Shown here: piece after piece, positions 7,572-14,249 of the stretch | How the letters are laid out: every line of letters starts with the position of its first letter | How positions within the stretch are numbered: the first letter of the stretch is position 1 | The notes under the pieces: model-generated | Databases searched by the model: none | The model's input: the letters and a program-made list of their open reading frames with translations, nothing else | What the model was told of the DNA's origin: nothing | Made by a program: the position numbers and the translations under genes | Assembly (NCBI GenBank): GCA_002419145.1 | Contig: DIFN01000040.1 | Span: forward strand, 1-14,249 | From: Mageeibacillus sp. UBA5747 | GTDB lineage: Bacteria; Bacillota; Clostridia; Saccharofermentanales; UBA5734 | Length of the DNA: 14,249 nucleotides | Reading direction: 5' to 3'

Positions 7572-8939
7572 TTAACCGGCGAAGACAAAACCTTCTGCAA
7601 AATCCTGTTCGATTATGGGCTGGCCACCAGCCATGAAGCTGTCAAGACTCATCTGGTTGTAAAGCAGCTTTTCGAAGTTGTTCAAAATGTATTCATTCAG
7701 CCTGGTTGGGAAAAATCCCCAGGGTGCGTAACCTGTTCCTGGCTGATTGATGTTGTAGGTCTGGGCGTCGAGAGCCTTTTTGATGTCGACCGGCATGTCC
7801 GCTGGAAAGAGGGAGGGGTCAATCGGCCGGGCTGGAGTGGAAAATCCAGAGGCGACCACTTGGGCGGCAACTTTCTCGTCCAGGTAGTAGTCCATCATCA
7901 TCTCGACACAGAGGTCGGCATTCCTGGAGGTGGAGGAGATGCCAATGGCTTCGCCCAGTGAGATGGCTGATGCGGGTGGCACTCCTTCGCGCATGGAGGG
8001 CCAGATGGTCTGACCCCAGTCGAATGTCCACGTGCCAGGTGCTGTATCAACCAAGGTCAGCCAAGCGCCTTCGAAATTCATCACAGCCTGCTGGCTGGTG
8101 AATTGTTCCCGGGCTTCGTTGAGGGGAGTTGCTGCGCTGCGCCGTCCGCCAATGTATCCAGCATCCCAGTCGGCTTTCATGAGTTCAAATGCGCCCCTGA
8201 TTTCTGGATCATTGAACTTTCGCGAACCCTGCAGCATTTCACGGATGACATCTGCGCCGCAATAGGTCGTCAAATAGTGTTCGACATACCAGTTCAATAG
8301 GATGTTGACGCCCTGGTACCCAAAAGCAACCGGAATCAGATTGGCATCCAGAGCGGACTCACACACGTCAACGTATTCTTCCCGTGTCCTGGGCACATCA
8401 TGTCCCAGACGATTGAGCAAGGTTTTGTTATAGGTCAGGGCCGTTGCTTCCACGGATTGAGGTAATGCATACATTTGCCCGTTGAACAGAGTCGCCCGGA
8501 TGGCCCAGTCATACATGACCTGGTCCAGGTTATACTGTTTGCGATAGTTTTCAAGGTTCAAAATCTGATTGCGGGTCGCGTAGTAAGGTACGTCAAAACT
8601 GTCCATGTAGAACATATCTGGCCCTGCACCAGCTTCAATCTGGATTCGGACCGATGTCTGCCAGTCTGGGTAGGTCCGGAAGTTGACCTTCACTTCAGGG
8701 TGTTTGGTGGAAAATGGTTCAAAAATGTATTTGAACCAAACTTGCTGCTGACTGTCCTTGATGTACTGCCAGGCGACATTGATCTCAACTGGCTTTTCAG
8801 AAGTCTGGCTTATCCCACTCGCAGGTTTTATGTTGGAACCGGATGGTACGACCTGACTGTACTGGCAACCTGCCAGCAAAACACTGATCACCAGTAAAAT
8901 GATGATTGACCTGACAAGCAAGTACCACTTTATGGTCAT
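7572..8939 (-). CDS. Family-1 (MalE-like) extracellular solute-binding lipoprotein, likely sensory
   Basis: This 455-residue lipoprotein belongs to the family-1 extracellular solute-binding proteins (SBP_bac_1). The signal peptide is MTIKWYLLVRSIIILLVISV with lipobox LLAGC (C25), then a polar linker to about 50 and the typical features PEVKVNF, GAGPDMFYMDSF, LPQSVEATALTYNKTLL, FTSQQAVMNFEGAW and SEGFSTPAR-like end segments. The frame extends to 9023, but the ATG at 8939 has GGAG (8948-8945) and gives a proper signal peptide. This class normally works with MalF/MalG permeases, yet the operon's permeases are of the RbsC class, which pairs with the other binding protein at 2793-3851. Being first in the operon and divergent from a YesM/YesN pair, it probably presents ligand to the sensor kinase. 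It could instead serve a transporter encoded elsewhere. Confidence 0.9.
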   Translation of the reverse strand: MTIKWYLLVRSIIILLVISVLLAGCQYSQVVPSGSNIKPASGISQTSEKPVEINVAWQYIKDSQQQVWFKYIFEPFSTKHPEVKVNFRTYPDWQTSVRIQIEAGAGPDMFYMDSFDVPYYATRNQILNLENYRKQYNLDQVMYDWAIRATLFNGQMYALPQSVEATALTYNKTLLNRLGHDVPRTREEYVDVCESALDANLIPVAFGYQGVNILLNWYVEHYLTTYCGADVIREMLQGSRKFNDPEIRGAFELMKADWDAGYIGGRRSAATPLNEAREQFTSQQAVMNFEGAWLTLVDTAPGTWTFDWGQTIWPSMREGVPPASAISLGEAIGISSTSRNADLCVEMMMDYYLDEKVAAQVVASGFSTPARPIDPSLFPADMPVDIKKALDAQTYNINQPGTGYAPWGFFPTRLNEYILNNFEKLLYNQMSLDSFMAGGQPIIEQDFAEGFVFAG

Positions 8940-9057
8940 GTTCACTCCAAATCCAACCTTGTGACAACTAGATGTTAAGATTTTATGAACCTTAAGTAAA
9001 TCAATTATCATCAGGTTTTTCACTTATAATTTGTTACGATCCAAGGGGAATGATAAA

Positions 9058-9086
9058 ATTATATAAAATATATGCATACTATCCAA
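9058..9086 (-). promoter_or_regulatory. Predicted sigma-A promoter of the sugar operon
   Basis: On the minus strand TTGGAT (9086-9081) and TATAAT (9063-9058) are separated by exactly 17 bp; the -10 is a perfect consensus and the -35 matches 3 of 6 (TTG). The predicted start near 9051 gives a leader of about 110 nt before the binding-protein ATG at 8939. The weak -35 would suit an activator-dependent promoter, and it overlaps the left direct repeat at 9079-9095. Confidence 0.55.
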
Positions 9087-9129
9087 AATGAACAGGATGT
9101 TTAACGCCTGTTCTATCCATTCTGGACAG
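9079..9129. promoter_or_regulatory. Pair of 17-bp direct repeats, candidate response-regulator operators
   Basis: CTATCCAAAATGAACAG (9079-9095) and CTATCCATTCTGGACAG (9113-9129) agree at 13 of 17 positions and start 34 bp apart. An inverted repeat GAACAGG/CCTGTTC (9090-9096 and 9107-9113, 10-nt loop) partly overlaps both. Each direct repeat covers the -35 element of one of the two opposed promoters. AraC-family regulators typically bind tandem direct repeats next to or over the -35, so the neighbouring response regulator is the natural candidate. The binding itself is inference. Confidence 0.5.
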
Positions 9130-9151
9130 TGAGTGTCAGCCGTGTTATAAG
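9123..9151 (+). promoter_or_regulatory. Predicted extended -10 sigma-A promoter of the sensor/regulator pair
   Basis: TGGACA (9123-9128, 5 of 6 to TTGACA), a 17-bp spacer and TATAAG (9146-9151, 5 of 6 to TATAAT) are preceded by the extended -10 dinucleotide TG at 9143-9144. The predicted start is near 9158, giving a leader of about 55 nt. The -35 lies inside the right direct repeat, suggesting autoregulation. A perfect TATAAT at 9197-9202 was considered but has no -35 and lies too near the start codon. Confidence 0.65.
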
Positions 9152-9158
9152 GAAAGTG

Positions 9159-9182
9159 CTTGCCGATTCATGCAATGGCAAG
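9159..9182 (+). other. Hairpin in the 5' leader of the sensor kinase gene
   Basis: CTTGCC (9159-9164) and ATT (9166-9168) can pair with AAT (9174-9176) and GGCAAG (9177-9182), a 9-bp stem with one bulged G and a 5-nt loop. It would form at the very 5' end of the predicted transcript, which often stabilises mRNA. There is no U run after it, so it is not a terminator. Confidence 0.35.
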
Positions 9183-9212
9183 AGGATAAAGAAGCGTATA
9201 ATGGGATTTTAA

Positions 9213-11009
9213 TTGAAATTGAAACTGACGCTAAGCTTGAAAAACTACATGGTCCTGTTCATTTCTGGTGTTGTTGTTTTGATGACACTGGCTTTGCTGG
9301 TCGTTCCGAAAAATCTCTATGAATCCATCTACGCCGACCAGGCAGAGAATTATTCACAGGATATTGCCGTGCAGACCAGCACGGGCATTGCCTATGCCTT
9401 ACGCGATTTTGATGCCAAAATTGACCAGCTGATTGAAGAACCAGCTTTTCAGCTGCTTGTCGAATCTGATGCGCCTGATTCAGTCTTGAATTTTGGCTTC
9501 AGTCAATTGATGTCTGACTACTTGTCTCCCCGCTCACTGGACCAGTATTATGTCCAGAACATCGACCTCTATGTCAAATCATCTGGCGCTGTCTACTCCT
9601 ATGGCAGCAAGCCGACTCGTCTGAGCCAGCCTTTCCAGAGTGACTACATGACCCAAGCCCTGGTCTATCCGATGGAGCTGAACTGGATCGGCTACAATCC
9701 AGATGCCGATAGCATTGATATTTCCCGCCTGATTTATAATCCTGCAACGTACGAAACAGAAGCTTTGCTTGTCATCCGCATGTCTGTCGATTTCCTGCTC
9801 GACAAGTTCAATGCTTTCAACACCATTAGCATCGACAAAATGTACATTGCCGATGAACAGGCTCGGGTAATGGGCGCCAACGATAAAAAAGCCCTCGGGA
9901 CGACAGCAGAATATGCCGACCTGATCCAGAACAAGCAGTCCGGGACCATCAGCAGTCCCAGTCAGCTGATCATATTCAGCCGCCTGGAAGATGTTGCGGC
10001 TTCTTTCCCTTATGAGAAATGGACCACCATCGTCCTGATAGACAAAGACATCTTATTTGCCAACCTGAACAAGCTGGTCGGCTTTCTCTATGCCTTTGCT
10101 GCCGTGATTGCGGCTATTGGTATTTTCCTTGCACTCATGATCGCGCAGCGGGTCAGCAGACCGATCGGCAGCCTGGTCAGGGCCATGAACCAGGCGCAGC
10201 AAGGCCATCTGTTGACGAGCCTTGAAACGCGCTCATCGATCCGGGAGGTCAGCCTGTTCAACCGCGGATTCAATGAGATGACGGCAAAGCTGAACAATCT
10301 GATCAATACCGTCTACAGAATTCGCCTCGCTGAAAAGGAAGCCCAGCTGCGCAATCTCCTGGCCAAGATCAATCCGCATTTTTTGTTCAACACCCTGCAG
10401 ATGATCAGCTGGAAAGCCCACGAATATGAAGCAGACCAGGTCTGCGACATGATCCATAGTCTGAGCTACATGTTGGAGACAGAACTCTATGCTGATGGCG
10501 ACCAGACGTTTACATTGGCTGAGGAACTGCAGTATATTGAACACTATGTCAAAATTATTCGTTCAAAATACGTCGACAAGATCGCGGTTCAGATCCATGT
10601 TCCTGAGGAGATTTTAAGCTATCAGATTCCCAAGCTCGTGATCCAGCCTATCCTGGAAAATGCCATCACACATGGTCTGGCACCAAAGACATCGTCGGGC
10701 CAAGTCTCCCTTGAAGTGTTCCAGGACAATGAAGACATGGTCATCCAAGTCGTGGATGATGGGGTTGGCATGCGCAGCAATGTGCTGAAAGAAGCATTGA
10801 ATCTGGATGCCGTGGACAATGAGACGGAATCCATGGGACGGCATGGTATCGCATTGGCGAACATTCAACAGCGGATCCACTTGCTGTATGGGAATGGGTA
10901 TGGTTTGACGATCACCAGCAATCTAACGACGGGGACCTGCGTCACACTACGCATCCCTTTGTTGAAAACTGAGGGAAAGGACATCCATGATCAAGATACT
11001 CATCGTTGA
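9213..11009 (+). CDS. YesM-type sensor histidine kinase
   Basis: This 598-residue membrane sensor phosphorylates its partner regulator. It has TM1 at about 14-32, a roughly 255-residue extracellular sensing region (33-287), TM2 at about 288-310, a HAMP domain (311-365), a His_kinase domain with the phospho-acceptor H389 in INPHFLFNTLQMISW, and a HATPase domain with N-box LENAITHG (481-488) and G-box DDGVGM (515-520). This is the LytS/YesM class. No cytoplasmic PAS domain or other input module is visible, so the signal must enter through the extracellular part, possibly through the binding lipoprotein encoded divergently. The start is a TTG at 9213 with only a weak GGGA upstream (9203-9206); TTG at 9219 is equally possible, while the first in-frame ATG (9249) would cut into TM1's lead and lacks a ribosome site. 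Its 3' end overlaps the regulator gene by 23 bp. Confidence 0.95.
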   Translation: MKLKLTLSLKNYMVLFISGVVVLMTLALLVVPKNLYESIYADQAENYSQDIAVQTSTGIAYALRDFDAKIDQLIEEPAFQLLVESDAPDSVLNFGFSQLMSDYLSPRSLDQYYVQNIDLYVKSSGAVYSYGSKPTRLSQPFQSDYMTQALVYPMELNWIGYNPDADSIDISRLIYNPATYETEALLVIRMSVDFLLDKFNAFNTISIDKMYIADEQARVMGANDKKALGTTAEYADLIQNKQSGTISSPSQLIIFSRLEDVAASFPYEKWTTIVLIDKDILFANLNKLVGFLYAFAAVIAAIGIFLALMIAQRVSRPIGSLVRAMNQAQQGHLLTSLETRSSIREVSLFNRGFNEMTAKLNNLINTVYRIRLAEKEAQLRNLLAKINPHFLFNTLQMISWKAHEYEADQVCDMIHSLSYMLETELYADGDQTFTLAEELQYIEHYVKIIRSKYVDKIAVQIHVPEEILSYQIPKLVIQPILENAITHGLAPKTSSGQVSLEVFQDNEDMVIQVVDDGVGMRSNVLKEALNLDAVDNETESMGRHGIALANIQQRIHLLYGNGYGLTITSNLTTGTCVTLRIPLLKTEGKDIHDQDTHR

Positions 11010-12543
11010 AGACGAGGCTGGTATCCGAAATAGCCTGGCCAAAGCTTTCCCGTGGCATGAGATGGGCTGCGAATTGATCGATGCAGCTGATTCAGGCATC
11101 AGTGCTCTGGCCATGTGCATGAAAAACCAGCCGGACATCATCATATCGGATATCGTCATGCCCGGCGTGGATGGTTTGACTTTTCTGCGTTATGTGCGCG
11201 AACAATACCCGGAAACCCAGTTCATCATCTTGACTGGACACCGCAATTTCGATTATGCCAGAGACGCCATCAATCTGGGTGCGTCCTGTTTCCTGACCAA
11301 ACCGGTTGTCTATTCAGAATTATTGGATGCGATCAACAAGCTGATTGATAAAATCTACAGCCAGCAGGAAAACAAGCGCATCCTCAACCAGCGTGAGCAG
11401 GTTTTGCGCTATCTCCTGACTGGCAAGATCTTCAAGTCAACTGAGCTCGTCCCACAGGTCAAAAGTTTTCTCGACAGTCTGGACCGGTTCCAGGTCGTTG
11501 TTTTCCGCTTTGACTATGAAATGGGCGACCTTGTCCGGCAGCAAAACTTGCAGACCTATCTTGAAACGTTGATTACTGGACAAGCAGTTACCTTGACAAG
11601 GGTCGATGACCAGAATCTGGCCATGGTCGTGAAAAGTGATACACAACATGCGAACAGCGACTCCTTGCGCCAGTTTCTCAACCAGATCCTGACCCGGACC
11701 ACGGATGCTTTCCGGGCGTCCCTCTCCTTGGGGGTCAGTCTGGTTCATGACCGCCTGGATCAGCTCCATGAAGCCTATGTCGAAAGCCTGAGAGCGCTCG
11801 GCCGTAAATTCTTTTCCGGTAATGGCAGTATTAATTTCTTTGTTTCAGATGACACGGATGTCCATGAAAAAACCAGTCAGGATTTCAAGACCATCAACCA
11901 TATCTGCGACCAGGTTGTTGAATGGCTGGACAGGCAAGACAACAGCACCTTGAGCAGGGATTGCAACCAGCTTTTCAATGAGACCATCCAGCATCTTGGA
12001 GACCAGATTGATCTGATTAAAAGTGTCTCCATCACTGCGATCATACTCATCATCAAGCGTGTTTTGAAAGATGACATGCGTCAAATCAGCCTTTTATTCG
12101 ATAAATATGCTAGCTTCCGGAAAATTGTCAGCTGTGAATCGCTGGATGAACTCAACGATGTATTCAATGGTCTGATCATGGACCTGGCGGATTATCGCTC
12201 AATTAAGTCGCTGGGCCGCCAAACCTTGATGAACCGGATTTTGAGTCATATCCAGAGCAATTACCAGAACAGCATCACCCTGAACGACATCGCCCGGCAA
12301 GTCTATTTGTCGCCCACCTACCTCAGCTCGATCATTTCCAATGAGACAGGGAAGGGATTCTCTGATCTGCTCAATGAAGTGCGGATCCAGAAGGCGATCG
12401 AACTGCTGTCTGATCCTAAGAAAAAAATCACCGAAATCGCCTATGCCGTGGGCTACAATGAACCGCAATACTTCACGATGACTTTCAAGAAATACACCGA
12501 CATGACACCGCGCGATTATCGGGAAATGCTTTTGAAGGCGTGA
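10987..12543 (+). CDS. YesN-type AraC-family response regulator
   Basis: This 518-residue DNA-binding regulator is the partner of the upstream kinase. Its receiver domain (1-120) has the acidic pocket E8/D9, phospho-acceptor D55 (ISDIVMPGVDGL), T83 (ILTGH) and K105 (LTKPV). A long middle region (about 121-410) of the type common in YesN proteins follows; I can assign no enzymatic function to it. The C-terminal AraC domain (about 413-518) has two helix-turn-helix units, LNDIARQVYLSPTYLSSII (432-450) and ITEIAYAVGYNEPQYF (481-496), ending in TPRDYRE. The ATG at 10987 lies inside the kinase gene and is preceded by GAGGGAAAGG, so the two are translationally coupled. Likely targets are the repeats at 9079-9129, controlling the divergent sugar operon and its own gene. 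Confidence 0.95.
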   Translation: MIKILIVEDEAGIRNSLAKAFPWHEMGCELIDAADSGISALAMCMKNQPDIIISDIVMPGVDGLTFLRYVREQYPETQFIILTGHRNFDYARDAINLGASCFLTKPVVYSELLDAINKLIDKIYSQQENKRILNQREQVLRYLLTGKIFKSTELVPQVKSFLDSLDRFQVVVFRFDYEMGDLVRQQNLQTYLETLITGQAVTLTRVDDQNLAMVVKSDTQHANSDSLRQFLNQILTRTTDAFRASLSLGVSLVHDRLDQLHEAYVESLRALGRKFFSGNGSINFFVSDDTDVHEKTSQDFKTINHICDQVVEWLDRQDNSTLSRDCNQLFNETIQHLGDQIDLIKSVSITAIILIIKRVLKDDMRQISLLFDKYASFRKIVSCESLDELNDVFNGLIMDLADYRSIKSLGRQTLMNRILSHIQSNYQNSITLNDIARQVYLSPTYLSSIISNETGKGFSDLLNEVRIQKAIELLSDPKKKITEIAYAVGYNEPQYFTMTFKKYTDMTPRDYREMLLKA

Positions 12544-12562
12544 GTGCCTGGTATCTCACTCA
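12541..12562. other. Small inverted repeat spanning two convergent gene ends
   Basis: TGAGTG (12541-12546) and CACTCA (12557-12562) form a 6-bp stem around a 10-nt loop. The stem covers the regulator's TGA and part of the ATPase stop. No T run follows on either strand, so evidence for a working terminator is poor, although only 12 bp separate the two convergent genes. Confidence 0.25.
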
Positions 12563-13884
12563 TAATCCGCCATCAGAAAATCCAAGAGTTTGATGATCTG
12601 GATGCCGTCTGAGGTTTGTTCAACATCACGATCCATCGTGATGACTATTTTAGTGAAACTATCGTGCACCATACGTAGCGGGGCAAGTTCGCGTTCTCTT
12701 GTCTCAGGAGAACGCATGGATTCCGTCACTTGTATATACTTCTTTTCAGATGCCTTTGTGGCAATGAAATCGATTTCTTTTTCAAGGACTTTGCCGACTG
12801 CTACATCATAGCCTCGGCGCAGCAATTCAAAGTAAACGATGTTTTCCAGGACATGACCCGTATCATCACCGCGAAACCCGAGCAGAAAATTGCGAAGACC
12901 CGTATCGACAATGTAGTATTTGCCCAATGTGCGCAACTGTTCTTTGCCCTTGATGTCAAATCGTTTAATTTCATAAAAGACATAGGAATCTAGCAATGCA
13001 TGGACATAGGACTGGATGGTTTGGACGGCTGGTTTGGACTTGCGGGGCCCTTCGTCCAGCAGTCCCTCATGGACAAGGGTATTGCCGATCGATGTCATGG
13101 AGGTGCTGTTGCCGATGTTATCAGCCAGAAATAAAATGATCTTTCGCAGCAGGTCAGGGTTGGTGATCTGGCGTTCATCCTTACGTTTTTCGCGTTCCAG
13201 AATATCCCGGACCACAACAGTGGAATAAATACCCTCGAGCAGAATCAAGGCTTTGTCCTGGACAAAGCCCACATCCCCGATTCCGGGCATCCCACCGAAT
13301 TTGAGATAGGCTTCAAAAAATTCTTGAGGTTCAAAGGGTTCGTTATTGGCATCAAAGATGCGCTTACGACTTTCACCGATGGAACTTTTGGATTCTTTGA
13401 TGGAGAACCCATGAAACTCAATGAATTCCCGGAATGAGAGTGGATACATTTTGATCTCGATCATTCGGCCAGCAAGATAAGTCGCTAGTTCAGATGAAAG
13501 CAGGTATGCATTGGATCCGGTTAGATAGATATCACATGGAAAATCAACTCGAAACGAATTGACAGCGTCTTGCCATTCGGAAACGTGCTGGATTTCATCG
13601 AGGAAGAGATAGACTTTTTTCCCTTCAGGAATCCTTTGCTTGATGTTATGATAGAGTGTGATTGCATCATATCCGCGATAGGTCATTGATTCAAAATTCA
13701 TTTCTATGATTCGGTCTTCCGAAATACCTGTCAGCCTCAAGTGATTAGCCATCAATTTCAATAAGCTGGACTTACCGCAGCGACGGATGCCTGTGATTAC
13801 TTTGACTGGTTCAGTGTCTCTGAAAGCAATCAATTGATTGAGATACAAGTCGCGATTTTTCAGCTTGGAGACTAGTTCCTGCAT
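12556..13884 (-). CDS. AAA_14/DUF4143 ATPase
   Basis: This 442-residue protein belongs to the abundant but poorly understood AAA_14-DUF4143 family. The N-terminal ATPase has Walker A GIRRCGKSS (32-40), Walker B VYLFLDEIQ (91-99) and a sensor-like LTGSNA (121-126). The middle part (FGGMPGI at 196-202) leads into the C-terminal DUF4143 domain, related to PD-(D/E)XK nucleases: GKYYIVDTGLRNFLLG (321-336), E347 (VLENIVYFELLRRG), E370-I-D372 and YIQV (383-386). The usual nuclease lysine after YIQV is not seen, as is common in this family, so nuclease activity is doubtful. The ATG at 13884 has AGAGGTG (13896-13890). It is convergent with the regulator and shows no link to sugar metabolism; by eye it is more AT-rich than the sugar operon, which may indicate separate acquisition. 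No precise function is known to me. Confidence 0.9.
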   Translation of the reverse strand: MQELVSKLKNRDLYLNQLIAFRDTEPVKVITGIRRCGKSSLLKLMANHLRLTGISEDRIIEMNFESMTYRGYDAITLYHNIKQRIPEGKKVYLFLDEIQHVSEWQDAVNSFRVDFPCDIYLTGSNAYLLSSELATYLAGRMIEIKMYPLSFREFIEFHGFSIKESKSSIGESRKRIFDANNEPFEPQEFFEAYLKFGGMPGIGDVGFVQDKALILLEGIYSTVVVRDILEREKRKDERQITNPDLLRKIILFLADNIGNSTSMTSIGNTLVHEGLLDEGPRKSKPAVQTIQSYVHALLDSYVFYEIKRFDIKGKEQLRTLGKYYIVDTGLRNFLLGFRGDDTGHVLENIVYFELLRRGYDVAVGKVLEKEIDFIATKASEKKYIQVTESMRSPETRERELAPLRMVHDSFTKIVITMDRDVEQTSDGIQIIKLLDFLMADYE

Positions 13885-13916
13885 AACATCACCTCTGTGT
13901 TAAGGATACTACAAAG

Positions 13917-13945
13917 TGTATAAAATGAAAAGTTTATAGAATCAA
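13917..13945 (-). promoter_or_regulatory. Predicted promoter of the AAA_14/DUF4143 gene
   Basis: On the minus strand TTGATT (13945-13940) and TATACA (13922-13917) are 17 bp apart, each matching the sigma-A consensus at 4 of 6 positions. The predicted start is near 13910, about 25 nt before the ATG at 13884, leaving room for the ribosome site. The region is AT-rich and no operator-like repeat is evident. Confidence 0.4.
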
Positions 13946-13951
13946 TAACAC

Positions 13952-13973
13952 AAAAATAAGCCTATTGGTCTTA
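13952..13973 (-). terminator. Weak intrinsic terminator after the multicopper oxidase gene
   Basis: In minus-strand RNA UAAG(A)CC (13973-13967) pairs with GGCUUA (13962-13957) around AAUA, a 6-bp stem with one bulged A, followed directly by UUUUU (13956-13952). It sits about 48 bp past the oxidase stop and just upstream of the ATPase promoter. The short stem keeps confidence low, but the orientation and U run fit. Confidence 0.4.
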
Positions 13974-14020
13974 GTGCCCATTGATTTCGGGCTCGGATTC
14001 TTGAAATTTTCTCTCCCAAT

Positions 14021-14249
14021 TCACGCCACTTTGACTTGCCCCATCATGCCGTTTTCTTCGTGCTCGAGAATATGACAGTGATACATGTAAAGGCTTGGTT
14101 GATTGAAGTGGATGCGGATGTGGACATCTTCACCAACGCCGACAAAAACGGTATCTTTGTAACCGCGTTTTTCGGCCGGGGGTAACTGGCCGTTGCGTGC
14201 AATGACTTGGAATTGGGTGCCGTGGACAATCAAGGATGGCCCCCGGACT
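14021..14249 (-). CDS. Multicopper oxidase, C-terminal fragment (cut by window edge)
   Basis: About 75 C-terminal residues of a multicopper oxidase (Cu-oxidase_2 domain, bacterial laccase/SufI/CueO group) are present; the 5' part lies beyond 14249. The copper motif HCHILEHEENGMM (T1/T3 Cys-His ligands and axial Met) is intact near the end, and GTQFQVIARNG and YKDTVFVGVGEDV are typical. The open frame continues to the window edge; the TTG at 14233 is internal, not a start. Oddly, where the family has HPxHxHG just before GTQFQV, this frame reads PSLIVHG, so two of the three histidines are missing. CAT CCT (His-Pro) does occur at 14238-14233 in a different frame, which suggests a frameshift or degraded gene. 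It may therefore be a pseudogene. Intact enzymes oxidise metals or phenols with oxygen. Confidence 0.8.
   Translation of the reverse strand, partial: VRGPSLIVHGTQFQVIARNGQLPPAEKRGYKDTVFVGVGEDVHIRIHFNQPSLYMYHCHILEHEENGMMGQVKVA

Noticed and set aside
7560..7580. GCCG/CGGC inverted repeat at the end of the family-1 binding-protein gene
   Set aside because: The stem is only 4 bp with no T run, so it gives no support for a terminator splitting the operon.
8940..9023. N-terminal extension of the family-1 binding protein to an ATG at 9023
   Set aside because: It would put 28 extra residues before the signal peptide and has no ribosome site; the ATG at 8939 has GGAG at good spacing.
9197..9202. Perfect TATAAT just before the sensor kinase start
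   Set aside because: There is no -35-like element 16-18 bp upstream and transcription would begin almost at the start codon; the extended -10 promoter at 9123-9151 is better.
8940..9212. Search for a riboswitch, CcpA site or small RNA gene in the divergent region
   Set aside because: No match to a cre consensus and no conserved aptamer-like structure could be seen; only the repeats, promoters and one hairpin are supportable.

Overview
The window reads as a sugar-uptake and sugar-catabolism locus from a mid-GC, probably Firmicutes (Clostridia-like) anaerobe. The reasons are strong AGGAGG-type ribosome binding sites, lipobox (LAGC/LVGC) solute-binding lipoproteins, a YesM/YesN-type sensor kinase and AraC-family response regulator, and an epimerase whose sequence and catalytic-residue numbering match, from memory, the clostridial D-psicose (D-allulose) 3-epimerases. 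No tRNA, rRNA, CRISPR array, insertion sequence or phage gene is visible.

Layout. Positions 1-111 (+) may hold the last 36 codons of a gene running in from the left. From 8939 down to 266 (-) lies a tight seven-gene run, with gaps of 41, 27, 14, 86, 129 and 28 bp in transcription order: a family-1 (MalE-like) solute-binding lipoprotein; an RbsA-type double ATPase; two different RbsC-type permeases; an LsrB/RhaS-type solute-binding lipoprotein; an FGGY sugar kinase; and a D-psicose/D-tagatose 3-epimerase-family enzyme. A 273-bp intergenic region (8940-9212) separates this run from a divergent pair (+): a YesM-type histidine kinase (9213-11009) and an AraC/YesN-type response regulator (10987-12543), whose genes overlap by 23 bp. 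Convergent to them is an AAA_14/DUF4143 ATPase (12556-13884, -). At the right edge (14021-14249, -) is the 3' end of a multicopper oxidase gene.

How the genes fit together (inference). The ATPase, two permeases and the LsrB-like protein form a complete ribose/rhamnose-class ABC importer. The epimerase would convert an incoming ketose such as D-allulose to D-fructose, or another C3-epimer pair, and the FGGY kinase would phosphorylate a ketose to trap it and pass it into central metabolism. The family-1 binding protein at the head of the run has no family-1 (MalF/MalG) permease partner in the window. It sits beside a YesM/YesN pair, so it is best explained as the ligand-sensing part of a three-component regulatory system. 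The divergent region has two 17-bp imperfect direct repeats, each overlapping the -35 element of one of two opposed promoters. This is a plausible layout for coordinated control by the response regulator.

The most notable points are the three-component sensor joined to a mismatched transporter class, the repeat/promoter geometry at 9058-9151, the hairpins bracketing the LsrB-like cistron, and a multicopper oxidase fragment in which the HPxHxHG copper motif is broken.
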